Of a stretch of 64,000 nucleotides of DNA, positions 18,561 through 29,288 are shown piece by piece. Every line of letters begins with the position of its first letter. The first letter of the stretch is position 1. The notes beneath the pieces were generated by a model. The model searched no databases and was not told where the DNA came from. It saw nothing but the letters and a program-made list of their open reading frames with translations. The stretch lies in assembly GCA_006503475.1 (NCBI GenBank), contig RSEH01000016.1, forward strand, positions 124,001 through 188,000, given 5' to 3'. Both the position numbers and the translations under genes were made by a program. This DNA is from Stentor roeselii. Lineage: Eukaryota > Ciliophora > Heterotrichea > Heterotrichida > Stentoridae.

Positions 18561-21085
18561 TTAATCAATCTTTATTATTCTGCCTTGAATCGTCCCTGCA
18601 TAGACTTCATGTCCATCAGAAATAACGGCGGAAACATCAGAAACTTCATCCCAAACATATAAAAAGTTCTGGTCAATCAATTCCCACATCTGGAGATTTT
18701 CCTCCTCTTTCCCGAAAAAAGCGAATTTTCCGTCACTGGCGAGACTTTGAACTCCAGGAAGATTGAAACTTGTGAAAAGTTTCGAGTTTTTAAAGACCTG
18801 AGTTGCGAGACTGCCACAGACGACTTCTCCTAAAGGTGTTGACTTGATGTTGAAAATGTATTCAGAACATTTGAGAGACTCCACAAGTCCAAGTCGAATG
18901 TCGAAAGATTTCAAAGTTCCGCTCATGTCGCCTGTGAATAAAGCGCAAGAGTTGTTGAGACTTAGAGCAAGTGAAGTGAATTCTCGCTCGTTTGAATAAG
19001 AAAAGACTGGTTTTGATAGAGTCCTGTTGTCCCAGATTTTAAGTCTTTGGTCCCAGGAGCAGGTGATTAGAAGGTTTGGCTCTAGGACCTGCATCGAAGC
19101 GATTCGGTCATCGTGAAGAGTTAATTCTTGAATTACTTGACCAAGGGCTAAATTGCAAAGCACCACATTTTCATTCACTGAGCAGTAAAAATGAGAAGAA
19201 CTTTGAAGAGCAGCTGTTGAAATCGCTTCATCAAGAAGAATTTTCTTATTTTCACTGACTAGAATCACCCCGTCATTCCCGGTAGACACTAGTTTTGACT
19301 CAAGTTTAAAAAGTGAAGTTACTTTCTGACTGTGACCTGGAAGCTCGAAAACTTGCCCTGCAGGTCTTTTCAGAACCTCAGCTTCCCAAAGGGCAGTTTC
19401 CAGTTTTTTCACTTCGAACCCTGAAGGAATCTCTGACCTTGGAGGATGACCGAATCTAAAAAGTTGCTTTGGGACCTGTCCGTATTCTTGAACAGTTTTT
19501 TGGTACTTTTCTTTCACCTCCAAGTCATTCCCCGAGTCATAATCGAAGAAACCTTCATAAGCCATAGGATGGAAGACTAAATATTTTTACCGTTGTTGCT
19601 CTCAACAGCTGCTTCTCCTCTTTGGTTCTTCCCGAAGATCAAGTCAATCCAACTATGAAGGTTCTGACTCACGAATTCACTTTCAAGAGCCTTTCGCATC
19701 ACATTCAAAAAGTCTTCTGCTGACTTCGCCCATCGAGGTAGTTTCACATCAGAAACGTTTTCTCTGTCAGGACGAAGGCCCAGGTCCAGATGTTTCGAAT
19801 TAAGTAAAAAACTTGAGTCATTTGAATAGAACTCAGGGATTAACTCGCGGAAATCATTGGGTGTTGTTAGAATCGATTGCCAGTCTTCTAGAATATCATG
19901 AAAAATCTTAGAAGCATGAGGAAATTTCCCTTTCTACTTGGAAAATACCTGTTGACTCCAGATGAAAACTGGGAATTTCCGGATTAACCATCGAGTGATC
20001 ATTGCTGGGAATGAATAGTGACTCATGTAGAGAAGTTTTGAATCGTCGAATGACTGAGATTTCAAAAATGAGAATTTTTTTGGGCTTAGCCAGCCGATTG
20101 GCTTTGAAAGGTCTCGATAGTTGCTTGAGTCGTTTAGGTCTAGAGAGGTTGATGAGTAGTTCGATAACACCCAGGGAAATATCGGGTATTGGGAAAAATC
20201 GTTGAAGGTTCTGTTCGCCATTTGGTTCAAGTAAAGAAGATACTCGTAGTTGGTTATTAAACGTTGTTGCCACTTAGTTGTCATTTCATCAAGAATTTCT
20301 TCATTGCTGCTTATCTCTGGCAAGGCTTTTGAAAGACCTGCAAAGACCAGGTCTCTTGTTTTTTCTGTTGGAAAACGGAATAAAAAGGATTTTTTTTCAG
20401 TGAAGATTTCAAGTCCTATGTTTTGGAAGATTAGTTTTCGCTTGTTTATTCTTGAGATTTTTGTATTGTCGATTATCAATAGTGGGGACTTGATGACTGG
20501 GAAAATGTGCTGAAAATAGACTCTTTGTTCTGTGATCATCATCCACCCTTGACTCGCTTCTAAAGGAGTTACTTGGAAGCAGAAGATGGCTTCACGTGTC
20601 ACGTGTTGCTCTCGAATGCTCAGGATTTGGTTGTAGTCGAATTTGTTTCTGGATTTGAATGACTCGATTAGTTCTTTTGAGTTGATTAGCCAGTTGTTGT
20701 TTTTACCTTTTATGTAGTAAATTAGGATCGTTTCTAGTACTGACTTTGGACTTTCGTGAAGAGGGCAAAATGAAATTTGATGGATTGGCTTGGTCTTGAT
20801 TTGGCTAGTGTGAAATACATCTGGAAGGATTTTAAAGGAGCAGATTGAAAATATCAGAGAACCTGGAAAGTCAGTGTCAAGTCGAGGAATATTGCACATG
20901 TCTCTATAGAAATACTGAATCACTGGGCTTTCAGTGTTAAAAGGCTCTAGGACTACTGATTTTGATGTCACATGGCAAAATCCTTGCTTTTTGTCATTTA
21001 AAAGAACTAGAAATTTATTTGTGTAAACTTCTTGGTCTTCAAGAAGAAGTTGACTGAACCTTTGTCTGTATTTTCCATCAAGCAT
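18561..21085 (-). CDS. NSMAF: BEACH-WD40 protein of the NSMAF/FAN type (831 aa)
   Basis: Three exons: 21085-19949, 19933-19591 and 19576-18561. Intron 1 is 15 nt (19934..19948, GTATTTTCCAAGTAG). Intron 2 is only 14 nt (19577..19590, GTAAAAATATTTAG) and must be removed to keep frame. Order: GRAM/PH-like N-terminal region (QGWMMITEQRVYFQ), BEACH domain (ISNYEYLLYLNQMANRTFND-like, SQYPIFPWVLSNY, RDLSKPIGW, ELIPEFY, LPRWAKS, ESEFVSQNLHSWIDLIFG), then a WD40 propeller (WDNRT, HDDRIASMQ). This is the domain order of FAN, which in animals couples the TNF receptor to neutral sphingomyelinase; BEACH proteins generally act in membrane traffic. Stop TAA. Confidence 0.92.
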
Positions 21086-21141
21086 TTCTTATTAAACAAA
21101 TTTAAGTAAGGCTTGAAATAACGATTTTCATCACTCTATAA

Positions 21142-23037
21142 ATGTCTCAACAATTCGAAGAGACTTGGCCTACATTTGAAATAAAAATAAGAAGTCTCAT
21201 CAGCGAACTCTTGGAGCCCAGCCTATCCAAATTCAAGTCCACCGAATCAATGCAATCCAAGCTTCTAAAACTCCAGCAAGAAGTAAAAGAGCGAGTCCAA
21301 GATGTCGAGTCAAAGCTCAACACAGTAAACTCTCGAATTCCAGTAGTCGATCCAATAAACCGACGAGTAGCCGAGCAGACAATCCGAATATCTTCCTTCG
21401 AAATCGACGTAAAAGGTCAAATCGAAGGACTACGAACCCAGCTTGATTCTTATTCGAGTAGTTTGGGTTCATTATCAAGCCAGATTTATTCCCAATCAAA
21501 GCAAAACGAAATCTTTCGTAAAAGTCTTCTGGACTACGCATCAGGCTATGGAACACTCAAGAAATACGTGGAAGACAAAACTTCTGAAATAAAAGGAGAA
21601 GTAAAACAGCCCTTTGAACTTCAAGCAGAAGTCAATGTTAGAGTCGAAAATCAAATAAAACAACTTGAAAAAAATCTGGAAGTCCTTTCAAAGGACCTGT
21701 CTTTGGCAGACTTCAACATAAAAAAAAATCATCTTGACTTAAAATCTGGACTTCACTTATTCGAGAGTAAACATGGAGAATTTGATGCTTCTACAAATAA
21801 AATCTTTGAAAAAATAAACCAAATCAGAATAAACTTACAGGAAAATGACTCAAAATACAAAAATAACTTCAAAATCGCACAAGAAGAAGCTGTCAAAAAT
21901 TTAAACCAGTTTCGTGAAGATTTTTCTAAAGTAATCGACTCACATTTCATCCAAATGATGGACTTTGTGTTAATCGAGCCGAGATATAAGAAAAAACTTG
22001 AACAACTGATGAAGGAAAAAAACCTGGAACCTGAAAAACCTAAAAAAAAATCAAAAAAACGTCTTGCTTTAGGACAGTTCAAATCTTCTGAGAACCTTAA
22101 CCCGAACAACGCAGAACAAAGACTAAAATCATCTGAAAACAACGAAAACATTGAAAACTTTCGCAGTTTTTCTGAAAGACTCTTCCCCAGCGCTGACTGT
22201 CGCCCGAGTGTCACTCAAGCCGAGGAAAGTCTCAGTCAGGTCTCAATTTTAACAGAAAGTGAAAATTTCTCATTGAGCATGAATCAAAACCTTATCATTG
22301 AAGACTTGCAGCTTGAACAAGAAAACCTTTCGAAAAAAATCGAAGAAATTCTGGGAATGACTGAAGAAAAGTTCAATGAGCACCAAAATAAGTTCACGTT
22401 AATCAAAACTTTGATAATGGCAGTGAAATATAACATTGAAAAGCAATTTTTAATGTTTCAGTCGTCGATTGAATTAGAAATAAAACCTTGGATTCTGGGA
22501 TTGGTTGAAACAGGAAAAAAAGACCTGGATGAGACTTTTCGCAAGGAAGAAGATAAAAGAAATGCGGAGATCACGAAGATTAAAGAAAGCTCTGAAGAAC
22601 TAGAAACGATTTTAAAGCAAAGCTCTTTTGAGTTCAGTAATTTTGTTTCTAACAGAAAGAGGGAAAATAATGACGTTAAACTGGATTTAAAGAGGCTCTA
22701 TACGAAGATAGAAGGACTTACTAAAGAACAGCAGAAATGGACTGAATCAAACTTCCAGATGAAAAACTCGATAAGACTTCTCAGGGACTTCTTTTCAATG
22801 CAAGTGTCACTCGGCAGGTCTGAAGACTCTGAAAAGAAAGAAGAAAAAAAATGGCTGAATAAACAGCCTACGCCTTCAGGATCTTCAAAGACACTTAAAT
22901 CTGAATTATTAGAAAAACAAGAACAAGTTCTTGAAACATTGAATAGTTTTTTAGAAGTCCCTCAAGCCTCAACAACGCAGACATCGTTGACCCAAAGGTC
23001 TTTCACCCCAGAGCTTCCCTTTTTGAAGCGTCATTAA
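21142..23037 (+). CDS. Long coiled-coil protein, unknown (631 aa)
   Basis: ATG follows CTATAA directly. Nearly the whole length is predicted coiled coil: residues ~30-290 and ~390-570. A basic Lys-rich break (EKPKKKSKKRLALGQFKSS) and a Ser-rich segment separate the coils. No catalytic motif or TM. Likely a structural or cytoskeletal scaffold. Stop TAA. Confidence 0.7.
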   Translation: MSQQFEETWPTFEIKIRSLISELLEPSLSKFKSTESMQSKLLKLQQEVKERVQDVESKLNTVNSRIPVVDPINRRVAEQTIRISSFEIDVKGQIEGLRTQLDSYSSSLGSLSSQIYSQSKQNEIFRKSLLDYASGYGTLKKYVEDKTSEIKGEVKQPFELQAEVNVRVENQIKQLEKNLEVLSKDLSLADFNIKKNHLDLKSGLHLFESKHGEFDASTNKIFEKINQIRINLQENDSKYKNNFKIAQEEAVKNLNQFREDFSKVIDSHFIQMMDFVLIEPRYKKKLEQLMKEKNLEPEKPKKKSKKRLALGQFKSSENLNPNNAEQRLKSSENNENIENFRSFSERLFPSADCRPSVTQAEESLSQVSILTESENFSLSMNQNLIIEDLQLEQENLSKKIEEILGMTEEKFNEHQNKFTLIKTLIMAVKYNIEKQFLMFQSSIELEIKPWILGLVETGKKDLDETFRKEEDKRNAEITKIKESSEELETILKQSSFEFSNFVSNRKRENNDVKLDLKRLYTKIEGLTKEQQKWTESNFQMKNSIRLLRDFFSMQVSLGRSEDSEKKEEKKWLNKQPTPSGSSKTLKSELLEKQEQVLETLNSFLEVPQASTTQTSLTQRSFTPELPFLKRH

Positions 23038-23092
23038 TTTAATTATGTAACTACTCAGTATCAGCAATGAAAAACTTATACTATAATCCTGA

Positions 23093-24622
23093 ATGGCCCA
23101 TATCAATTTCCATTCCTTTCTACCTGAAGGGCAGAATAGGATGAAAAGCAATTTCCACCGAAATTCAGTCATTCATATCTTGCCAGTCCTTGATACTCTT
23201 CGAATACCTCAAAAACTCGACGTTTTTTCCTCAGTTAGCGAGGAAGAATCATCAGAAATCAGAGAAGATCCTGTTTTTTATAAGAAGATGAACACCCAGC
23301 TCAGAGAAAAGACCTTAGAGTTAAAGCAAGACAAGTGCAAAAGTCTAAAAGATTCTTTAAAATTGTTTGATTCTTTGCTTATCGTCTTGTCGCTTTCAGG
23401 GCTACTTGGCGAAATTTACAATTTTGAGAATAATTACACTGGAGACCGGAAAGACCAGTACAAAAGTGAGAAAATGAATGATTTGATTAGAGTTGTCACG
23501 TCGATCACGACCATAGTTTCTTGCTTTGTCGCTATTTTTCGGTCAATCACTGCTTATCTCTTAAAACGTGAGAGAAAAATGATTCTAGAGGACCAGGTCA
23601 AGTCTTATTTCTTGAGTTCTTGTTTTAAGACTTTGATTTTTGATTTGAGTATTTTAGTTGTACACCCTCCTCCCTTTTATGATATCGAGTTTCGATTTGA
23701 GCAGTTAAATGGAGTGCTTTACTTGAATCTTAGCTCAATTTGTCTGTCCTTGATGATGTTTCGCTTTCTTTTCTTGTTTCGCATCTTTCTGCATTATTCC
23801 AAGTGGTCTACTCTGAATGTGCAGAGGATCTGCCGAGAAAATGGGGTTTATCATCCTTTGAAGTTTGCTTTAAAGGCTTGTTTAAAGGACCGGCCGTATT
23901 TTTTGCTTATTCCGATTTTTTCAATATCGACTTTCGCACTTGGAGTTACTTTGGAGATTTATGAACAACCTTTCAATCATGAGAATGATGAATATGCTGA
24001 TGGAAGCAGTTCTCAGGATTATTCTTATTTGTACAATGCCATGTGGGTTATACTACTTACCATGACTACTGTTGGCTTTGGAGACTTCTTTCCTAGAACT
24101 CATGTTGGAAGGGTTATTGCGATTATCACTGCTATTTGGGGAACTTTTTTGATTTCTTTGATGATTATCATGTTCAATAATTATGTCTTGTTTAGTAGAC
24201 CCCAGGAAAAGTCGTATAGGTTTTTTAAGAAACTCTCTGCTTATCAAGAAGTTAGAGAGGCTGCTAAGAAGTTAATTGGATCAGCAATAAAACTTTATGT
24301 CTATCAAAAATATCGAAAAATCCCTCCTTACGATCCTCTCCTAAAAGACATCCGTCGCCAAATTCTTCATAATCGATGCAGCTTTCACATGAAAATAAGT
24401 GAAGTACGATTTAAAAGTCCAAATACAAGAGACCTTCTAATCGATGTGAATGAAACTTTAGGTCTAGATCTAACAAAACTTGAAAAAATGCTGGGCTTCG
24501 CAAAAGACACCGAGTCCCAGTTAGACGTGATTCTGGAATCACAGAAGCGAACACTTGAAATCCTTTTAAACTGTCACAAGTTCAACAAAGATTGCATTCG
24601 CCTGATTTCATATTCTTCATAA
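23093..24622 (+). CDS. Small-conductance Ca2+-activated (SK-type) K+ channel
   Basis: A 509-residue six-TM channel: S1 around DSLLIVLSLSGLLGE, S2 around ITTIVSCFVAIF, S3 with the SK-like VVHPPP, S4 FRFLFLFRIFLHYSKW with few charges, S5, then pore helix and filter TMTTVGFGDFFP and S6 (GRVIAIITAIWGTFLISLMI). After S6 a basic helical segment (KKLSAYQEVREAAKKLIGS, LYVYQKYRK) occupies the position of the SK calmodulin-binding domain. The filter reads GFG instead of GYG, a known natural variant in K+ channels. Probably a Ca2+-responsive K+ conductance in membrane excitability. No introns; stop TAA. Confidence 0.85.
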   Translation: MAHINFHSFLPEGQNRMKSNFHRNSVIHILPVLDTLRIPQKLDVFSSVSEEESSEIREDPVFYKKMNTQLREKTLELKQDKCKSLKDSLKLFDSLLIVLSLSGLLGEIYNFENNYTGDRKDQYKSEKMNDLIRVVTSITTIVSCFVAIFRSITAYLLKRERKMILEDQVKSYFLSSCFKTLIFDLSILVVHPPPFYDIEFRFEQLNGVLYLNLSSICLSLMMFRFLFLFRIFLHYSKWSTLNVQRICRENGVYHPLKFALKACLKDRPYFLLIPIFSISTFALGVTLEIYEQPFNHENDEYADGSSSQDYSYLYNAMWVILLTMTTVGFGDFFPRTHVGRVIAIITAIWGTFLISLMIIMFNNYVLFSRPQEKSYRFFKKLSAYQEVREAAKKLIGSAIKLYVYQKYRKIPPYDPLLKDIRRQILHNRCSFHMKISEVRFKSPNTRDLLIDVNETLGLDLTKLEKMLGFAKDTESQLDVILESQKRTLEILLNCHKFNKDCIRLISYSS

Positions 24623-24673
24623 TTTAATTAAACTGCGATTCCTTCGAGATATGTCGGAATATAATACTAACTC

Positions 24674-25771
24674 ATGGACTTCTCAGATGACAATTACATG
24701 TTCCAATGTCCAGCTTGCAGACAGCATATATCTGACTCCCAAATTCATGATCATATACAGAGTTGTGAGTTTTACTTTCAGCATTCAAGTAATTCGATTT
24801 CGTATTCTTCAATGCATTCTTCATTTGATAGCTCTTATAACTATAATCGTAATTCACCGACAAGCTCTGATTCTGAAAGTAGGGAAGATGTCTTACCAGA
24901 CTTCTCTGTAATGCAAAAGCAAAAAGTCCCTTCAAAAACCCAGTCAATCGCAACATGCCCGGTCTGTTTAGAGCACTTCCACAACACTCGCCACACTCCT
25001 CTTCTTCTCCCTCTGTGCGGTCACACAGTATGCAAGCCATGCCTAAAAGAAATCCGAAACAAAAGCGATCATCTCTGCTGTCCAATCTGCAGACAAGTAA
25101 GTAAATGTGAAATAAAGAACCTTCCACTAAACTACGCTCTTCTAGAGCTGACATTTTCAGGAAAATGCGCATCTCACGAGCTAGAACTAGTAGCTTACTG
25201 CAAGGACGACGACCTGGTACTTTGTGGAGCATGTGTCTTTGAACATAAACTTCATTCCTGCTGTTTACTTAACGACCCAAGCCTCAGTCCTTTGTTTGAA
25301 ACAAAAAAAACTGTTTTAACCAAAAATTTGGAAGACTTGAAAACATTGAAAAAAAACTGGAGCAACCAAAAACAAGACATGGAAAAACTTGTCACTCAAA
25401 TTAAGGAAAGTGTCGAAGTTCATAAATCTAACATTCAGGAGACTGAGAAGAAAATGATCAAAAGTATCAAGGAAGGAAGTGAAGTTTGTATTGAAAAACT
25501 TGATGAAATCGCAAATTGCAATTTAGTGAAAAAAGTGGAAAATGAACTTAGGTTGAAATTGGTGAATATTGAAAAAAAAGTTATTGCTTTAGAAGAAAAA
25601 CTTGAAAAATTTGATGATTTAACTGTTGCGGATATGCTGAAAAGTGAAGAAATTGATAAGAATCAGTTTAGAGAGGTTCCTGATTTGAGCCAGGCCGTGA
25701 AAATCAACGAGAAGTTAATGGTAAAAATTGACTACTGCGCAGCGATCCAAAGTCGCAACCTGGGCTTGTAG
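24674..25771 (+). CDS. TRIM-like RING finger/B-box/coiled-coil protein, probable E3 ubiquitin ligase
   Basis: 365 aa. Order: an N-terminal C2HC finger (CPACRQHISDSQIHDHIQSC, the same CX2CX11HX3C type as in the gene at 8018), a Ser-rich linker, and a C3HC4 RING (CPVCLEHF..., CGHTVCKPCL, CCPICRQ). A B-box-like segment follows (CASHELELVAYC, LVLCGACVFEH), then a ~130-residue coiled coil. This is the RBCC/TRIM arrangement without a C-terminal SPRY domain. Likely a cytosolic ubiquitin ligase; the substrate is unknown. Stop TAG, 18 bp before the end of the convergent NAA25 gene. Confidence 0.87.
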   Translation: MDFSDDNYMFQCPACRQHISDSQIHDHIQSCEFYFQHSSNSISYSSMHSSFDSSYNYNRNSPTSSDSESREDVLPDFSVMQKQKVPSKTQSIATCPVCLEHFHNTRHTPLLLPLCGHTVCKPCLKEIRNKSDHLCCPICRQVSKCEIKNLPLNYALLELTFSGKCASHELELVAYCKDDDLVLCGACVFEHKLHSCCLLNDPSLSPLFETKKTVLTKNLEDLKTLKKNWSNQKQDMEKLVTQIKESVEVHKSNIQETEKKMIKSIKEGSEVCIEKLDEIANCNLVKKVENELRLKLVNIEKKVIALEEKLEKFDDLTVADMLKSEEIDKNQFREVPDLSQAVKINEKLMVKIDYCAAIQSRNLGL

Positions 25772-25788
25772 TATAGAATAATTAATGA

Positions 25789-28395
25789 CTACCTAGACTT
25801 GGAGAAAAGCACATTCAAAGACGCCTTGATAGAATGTCCTTCAAAATGTAGATCTTTCACCAGAATTCTTCGAGTTTGAGTAATTTCTTTCAACTTCTCA
25901 TCTTTGTTGATACTTGAAAGAAGCACTTGACTAAGTTCTTCAGCAACTGAAGGATCTTGTTCAATACTCAAAAGCAACTCTTCATTATTCAACAAATTAA
26001 GACCCTCCTCAAAAATCCTCATCAATCCACTTTGAACCGATGAAAATTCCACAGAAACATTAACCTGACTAGACTTTTTCTTCCTATTCCCTGAAACCTC
26101 AGCAGGAACCAAAGGCTTTGCAAAGCTAAGCGAAAGTGCCAAGACAGGTGCAAAAGTATTAAACAAAAAAGCTATTTTTTTCAGATCTGCAACAAAATTT
26201 CTGTATTCAAAAAGTTCTTTCTTCAAAGATCTCTGACGAAACTCGAAGTCTTTCAGTTTGTTTTCGACGAGTCCAAGAGTGGAGAAGGCCTGAGCCCAGA
26301 GGTCTTTGCATTCAGCTGCACGGCCTTGTTTTAAACGTGTGAGTCCTGCCATGAACTTTCCGAGGACTTGGTAAGTTTCTTTGTAGAAATCTTGAGTGCC
26401 TTCCAGGGAATTGGTTAAATCAAGGAGCTTTGATGATGTTTGGGTTGATTTTTCTTCTTCGAACTGAAATTCACTTACAAAGGCTCCAGCGAGTCTTTCA
26501 GCTTCGAAGAACTTGAGTTCTGACCATCTTCCAAAGTGATTTTTTAAGGTTTGAGGAGAATTTATAGGGATAAAGTCATTTAGCACGTTTTCATCGATGT
26601 TTAAAGTGAAAGTCTCTAAAGGTAAATGTAAAAAACTAGTATTGGTCTTTAATGTTCCTTCCTGAAGTCTTTTCACAAGTTCCAAATAATGACTTGTTAC
26701 TTTCGTCATGTTGAAATACAAACTTCTCTCAATCTTCTCCTTAAACAAGGCGAAATCAAGTACCTGTGACAAATGTGAGTAAAAATAAGCTTGACTCGTC
26801 GTTTCTGCCAGGTCTAAAGCGTAGTACTTGTGAAACTTCTCACAAGATGCCAGAAGTTTCGAAAGTTCCGGCTTGAACAGGCGCCAATCATTAAGTTCAG
26901 AAAAAACAAGATACCCGAGAGACTCATGCTGCACTGATTTGATATCAAGTCCTTCATACATTTCAACAACTTTCCTCACAAATTCAGTTTCTTTCAAATT
27001 TTCTATCAGCTGAAGCTTCAGAAAATAATTATATTTACTCGCTTTTGTACCCTCTTCCAATTCACATTGAGAAGCTGAAGAACGCAAGGGAAGGTTCAGG
27101 CTTCTTAAAAGCAAAAAATAATCACCTTGTCTGTGTTCACCTTTCTTCGGAGGCTGTTCAAAAGAAAGAGAAGTTTCGTATAAACTTATCAGTTGTTGGT
27201 CTTCTTTTCGCTGTCCAAATTTAAAACTGAGTTTCAAGAAAGTTAAAATTTTGCTTAACTCAGCTTGACATGAAAATGATTTCAAGTCAAAATCAGAAAT
27301 TGATGAAATTAAAGACAAAGAGTCAGACTCGGATAAATGAATCAGGACTGGCTTTAAGTCTTCAACTACTGAAGGAATTTCGAAGAAGGTTTTTAGGTAT
27401 TCTGAGAGTTTTTCAAGTAGGAAACTTTTTGAATCAGGTAATTTTTGGCTTTTTAGAAGCTCGGCGAAAATGTAAAACTGGCCGAGTCTTGATGATCTTT
27501 TACGGCTTGAACTTTGAGAGATGTCTTGGATTATTTTTTCAAATAAGGAAAAACTTGGGTTTTCTTGAAGTTGGATTAGGGTCCAACTTTCGAAGGATTG
27601 AAGCTTTAAACTGATTTCACTGTGCTTGTAGAATATTTTTAAATCTAGGCAGTTTGGATGGGATAGTAGATCGTTTAGAAGGGTTAATGCTTCTGGTAGT
27701 CGACCGAGTTTTTCGAGACCTTCTGCTTCTCTGATCATTGCATCTGGGACAATGCTTCTATGTTTATTCAGCAACTCAACAACCTTTTCATATTTCCCTT
27801 TATTCTCTTCAATAAAAATCTCAATTTCAGCAACCTCTCTCATATTTGCATATTCCGGAGTTTGTTTAACTTTACCCAAGAAAAGACTAGCAAGGTCCAG
27901 CATTTTGACATTACTTTTATCATGCATAGCAATTAAAATCATACTTTCCACAGCCCAAAGTCCATATTTAGGATCATTGAAGCTCTTATAGAGTTTCATC
28001 GCAACATTATACTGTTCTTTATAGTTATACTCGCTAGCAAAGCAATTAAAAACAATTTCTCCTTTCTCCTTCGAAGGACTCTGATTGAAAATTTCCAGCT
28101 GAATCTGATTCAACCTATCATTCCTTCCAAGTTCTTTATAAACGATTCCTATTAACGAGAGAAGATGCGAATTCGAAGGCTTTTCCGCCATCACTTCTTC
28201 TAAAATACTCAAAGCTTCAGCTTCTTCCCCCAGCTTCTGCAGCGACAAGGCCTTAAAACACAAAAGCATCGGATGCTGGGTTTTTTTCATGTGCTGGTTC
28301 ACTTGTTTTAAAGCTTTTTTGTACTGCTTCGAATCGATCAGGTCCTGAACACTGCGGAGCTTTCTTTCAAGTCCTGCTGTGATTTCAGAAGACAT
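25789..28395 (-). CDS. NAA25: NatB N-terminal acetyltransferase auxiliary subunit NAA25 (MDM20)
   Basis: 868 aa of TPR-like helical repeats. The N-terminal ~250 residues carry the NAA25 pattern: LIDSKQYKKALKQVNQH, CFKALSLQKLGEEAEALSIL, LIGIVYKELGRND, AMKLYKSFNDPKYGLWAVES. The middle contains the family's RQGDYFLLLRSLNLPL segment. NAA25 anchors NAA20 to the ribosome to acetylate Met-Asp/Glu/Asn/Gln N-termini co-translationally. Length fits the family. No intron; stop TAG. Confidence 0.88.
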   Translation of the reverse strand: MSSEITAGLERKLRSVQDLIDSKQYKKALKQVNQHMKKTQHPMLLCFKALSLQKLGEEAEALSILEEVMAEKPSNSHLLSLIGIVYKELGRNDRLNQIQLEIFNQSPSKEKGEIVFNCFASEYNYKEQYNVAMKLYKSFNDPKYGLWAVESMILIAMHDKSNVKMLDLASLFLGKVKQTPEYANMREVAEIEIFIEENKGKYEKVVELLNKHRSIVPDAMIREAEGLEKLGRLPEALTLLNDLLSHPNCLDLKIFYKHSEISLKLQSFESWTLIQLQENPSFSLFEKIIQDISQSSSRKRSSRLGQFYIFAELLKSQKLPDSKSFLLEKLSEYLKTFFEIPSVVEDLKPVLIHLSESDSLSLISSISDFDLKSFSCQAELSKILTFLKLSFKFGQRKEDQQLISLYETSLSFEQPPKKGEHRQGDYFLLLRSLNLPLRSSASQCELEEGTKASKYNYFLKLQLIENLKETEFVRKVVEMYEGLDIKSVQHESLGYLVFSELNDWRLFKPELSKLLASCEKFHKYYALDLAETTSQAYFYSHLSQVLDFALFKEKIERSLYFNMTKVTSHYLELVKRLQEGTLKTNTSFLHLPLETFTLNIDENVLNDFIPINSPQTLKNHFGRWSELKFFEAERLAGAFVSEFQFEEEKSTQTSSKLLDLTNSLEGTQDFYKETYQVLGKFMAGLTRLKQGRAAECKDLWAQAFSTLGLVENKLKDFEFRQRSLKKELFEYRNFVADLKKIAFLFNTFAPVLALSLSFAKPLVPAEVSGNRKKKSSQVNVSVEFSSVQSGLMRIFEEGLNLLNNEELLLSIEQDPSVAEELSQVLLSSINKDEKLKEITQTRRILVKDLHFEGHSIKASLNVLFSKSR

Positions 28396-28436
28396 AATTA
28401 TTGAAGGATTTATGGTGAATGATTTGAAGGAATATA

Positions 28437-28781
28437 ATGATGAAAGTTTTGATTTTTACTTGTTTTGTGATTGGGTTTCAGGAATATGTTGAGAAAAGCT
28501 TAGAGGAGATTAGAAAATATTCAGCTGGACTTCAGGAGTTTAAAGAGGTTCAAGTTGGTCATCAGGGTTTCGATGGGATTAGAAAGTTGAGAGATGAGGA
28601 CTTGGGGTTTGACTTGAAGTTCAATCAGATGGATGAGCAGAGGAGATATGATGAAGAATTTAAGTTTAAAGAAGATGAGATTTTAGATATTTTTCAGAAA
28701 GAACTGGAAAAATTGCAAAAGACTGAACTTTTTAGAAATAAGGAAAAGTATTTAGAGAATTTTAATTTCAATCAGGTTTAA
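28437..28781 (+). CDS. Small secreted or membrane-anchored charged protein (114 aa), unknown
   Basis: Tandem ATGs at 28437 and 28440 follow AATATA. The first ~15 residues are hydrophobic (MKVLIFTCFVIGFQ), consistent with a signal peptide. The rest is acidic or basic helix with Phe at regular spacing (EEFKFKEDEILDIF). No domain recognised. 41 bp from the divergent NAA25 start. Stop TAA. Confidence 0.6.
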   Translation: MMKVLIFTCFVIGFQEYVEKSLEEIRKYSAGLQEFKEVQVGHQGFDGIRKLRDEDLGFDLKFNQMDEQRRYDEEFKFKEDEILDIFQKELEKLQKTELFRNKEKYLENFNFNQV

Positions 28782-28916
28782 TGAAGGTTTATTTTGGAGG
28801 TTTATTGTTTAAATTAGAGGAAGGGTTGATAATTTTTTTACTTTTAAGGAACTTTATTTAGATTATCTGAGGTTTGGTTTTATAAATCAGATCAAGGATT
28901 AGATAATAAGTTAAGA

Positions 28917-29186
28917 TTATTTTTTTGTACTTTTCATGGCTATTATTTCTTGGATGTGTTCACGTATCCTTTCAACACACATTGAATAATATCTTGGGGC
29001 TTCCAAACATTTCATCTTTTCAGCTTCAGTTCTTACTCGAGGTTCTGAACATCCTTGAACAGCACAAGCAAAAGGTTTGCACCAGACCTCAGCTTCTACT
29101 CGAACATCTTCAGAAGTCATTTTAGGACTAATAATATCGGGAGGAATAGGTAAAATTCTTGCGATGGTTTTTTCAAAATGCTCCAT
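28917..29186 (-). CDS. Twin CX9C (CHCH-like) protein, probable mitochondrial intermembrane-space protein (89 aa)
   Basis: The sequence contains CKPFACAVQGC and, about 13 residues later, CLEAPRYYSMC, each with nine residues between the outer cysteines. This is the twin CX9C signature of Mia40-imported proteins (CMC, COX17/19/23, CHCHD families). The first motif has an extra central Cys (CX4CX4C), as in CMC4, so a CMC4-like assembly factor is possible. The N-terminus lacks a classical presequence, as expected for this import route. Stop TAA. Confidence 0.7.
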   Translation of the reverse strand: MEHFEKTIARILPIPPDIISPKMTSEDVRVEAEVWCKPFACAVQGCSEPRVRTEAEKMKCLEAPRYYSMCVERIREHIQEIIAMKSTKK

Positions 29187-29288
29187 TTATTACAGAGAAT
29201 GATAAAAATTTTAAGGGATCAGTATTTTTTATTAATTTAGACTATTGCTTTCAATAAATAGTTCTTATAATACTCTTTAATTAAACTA

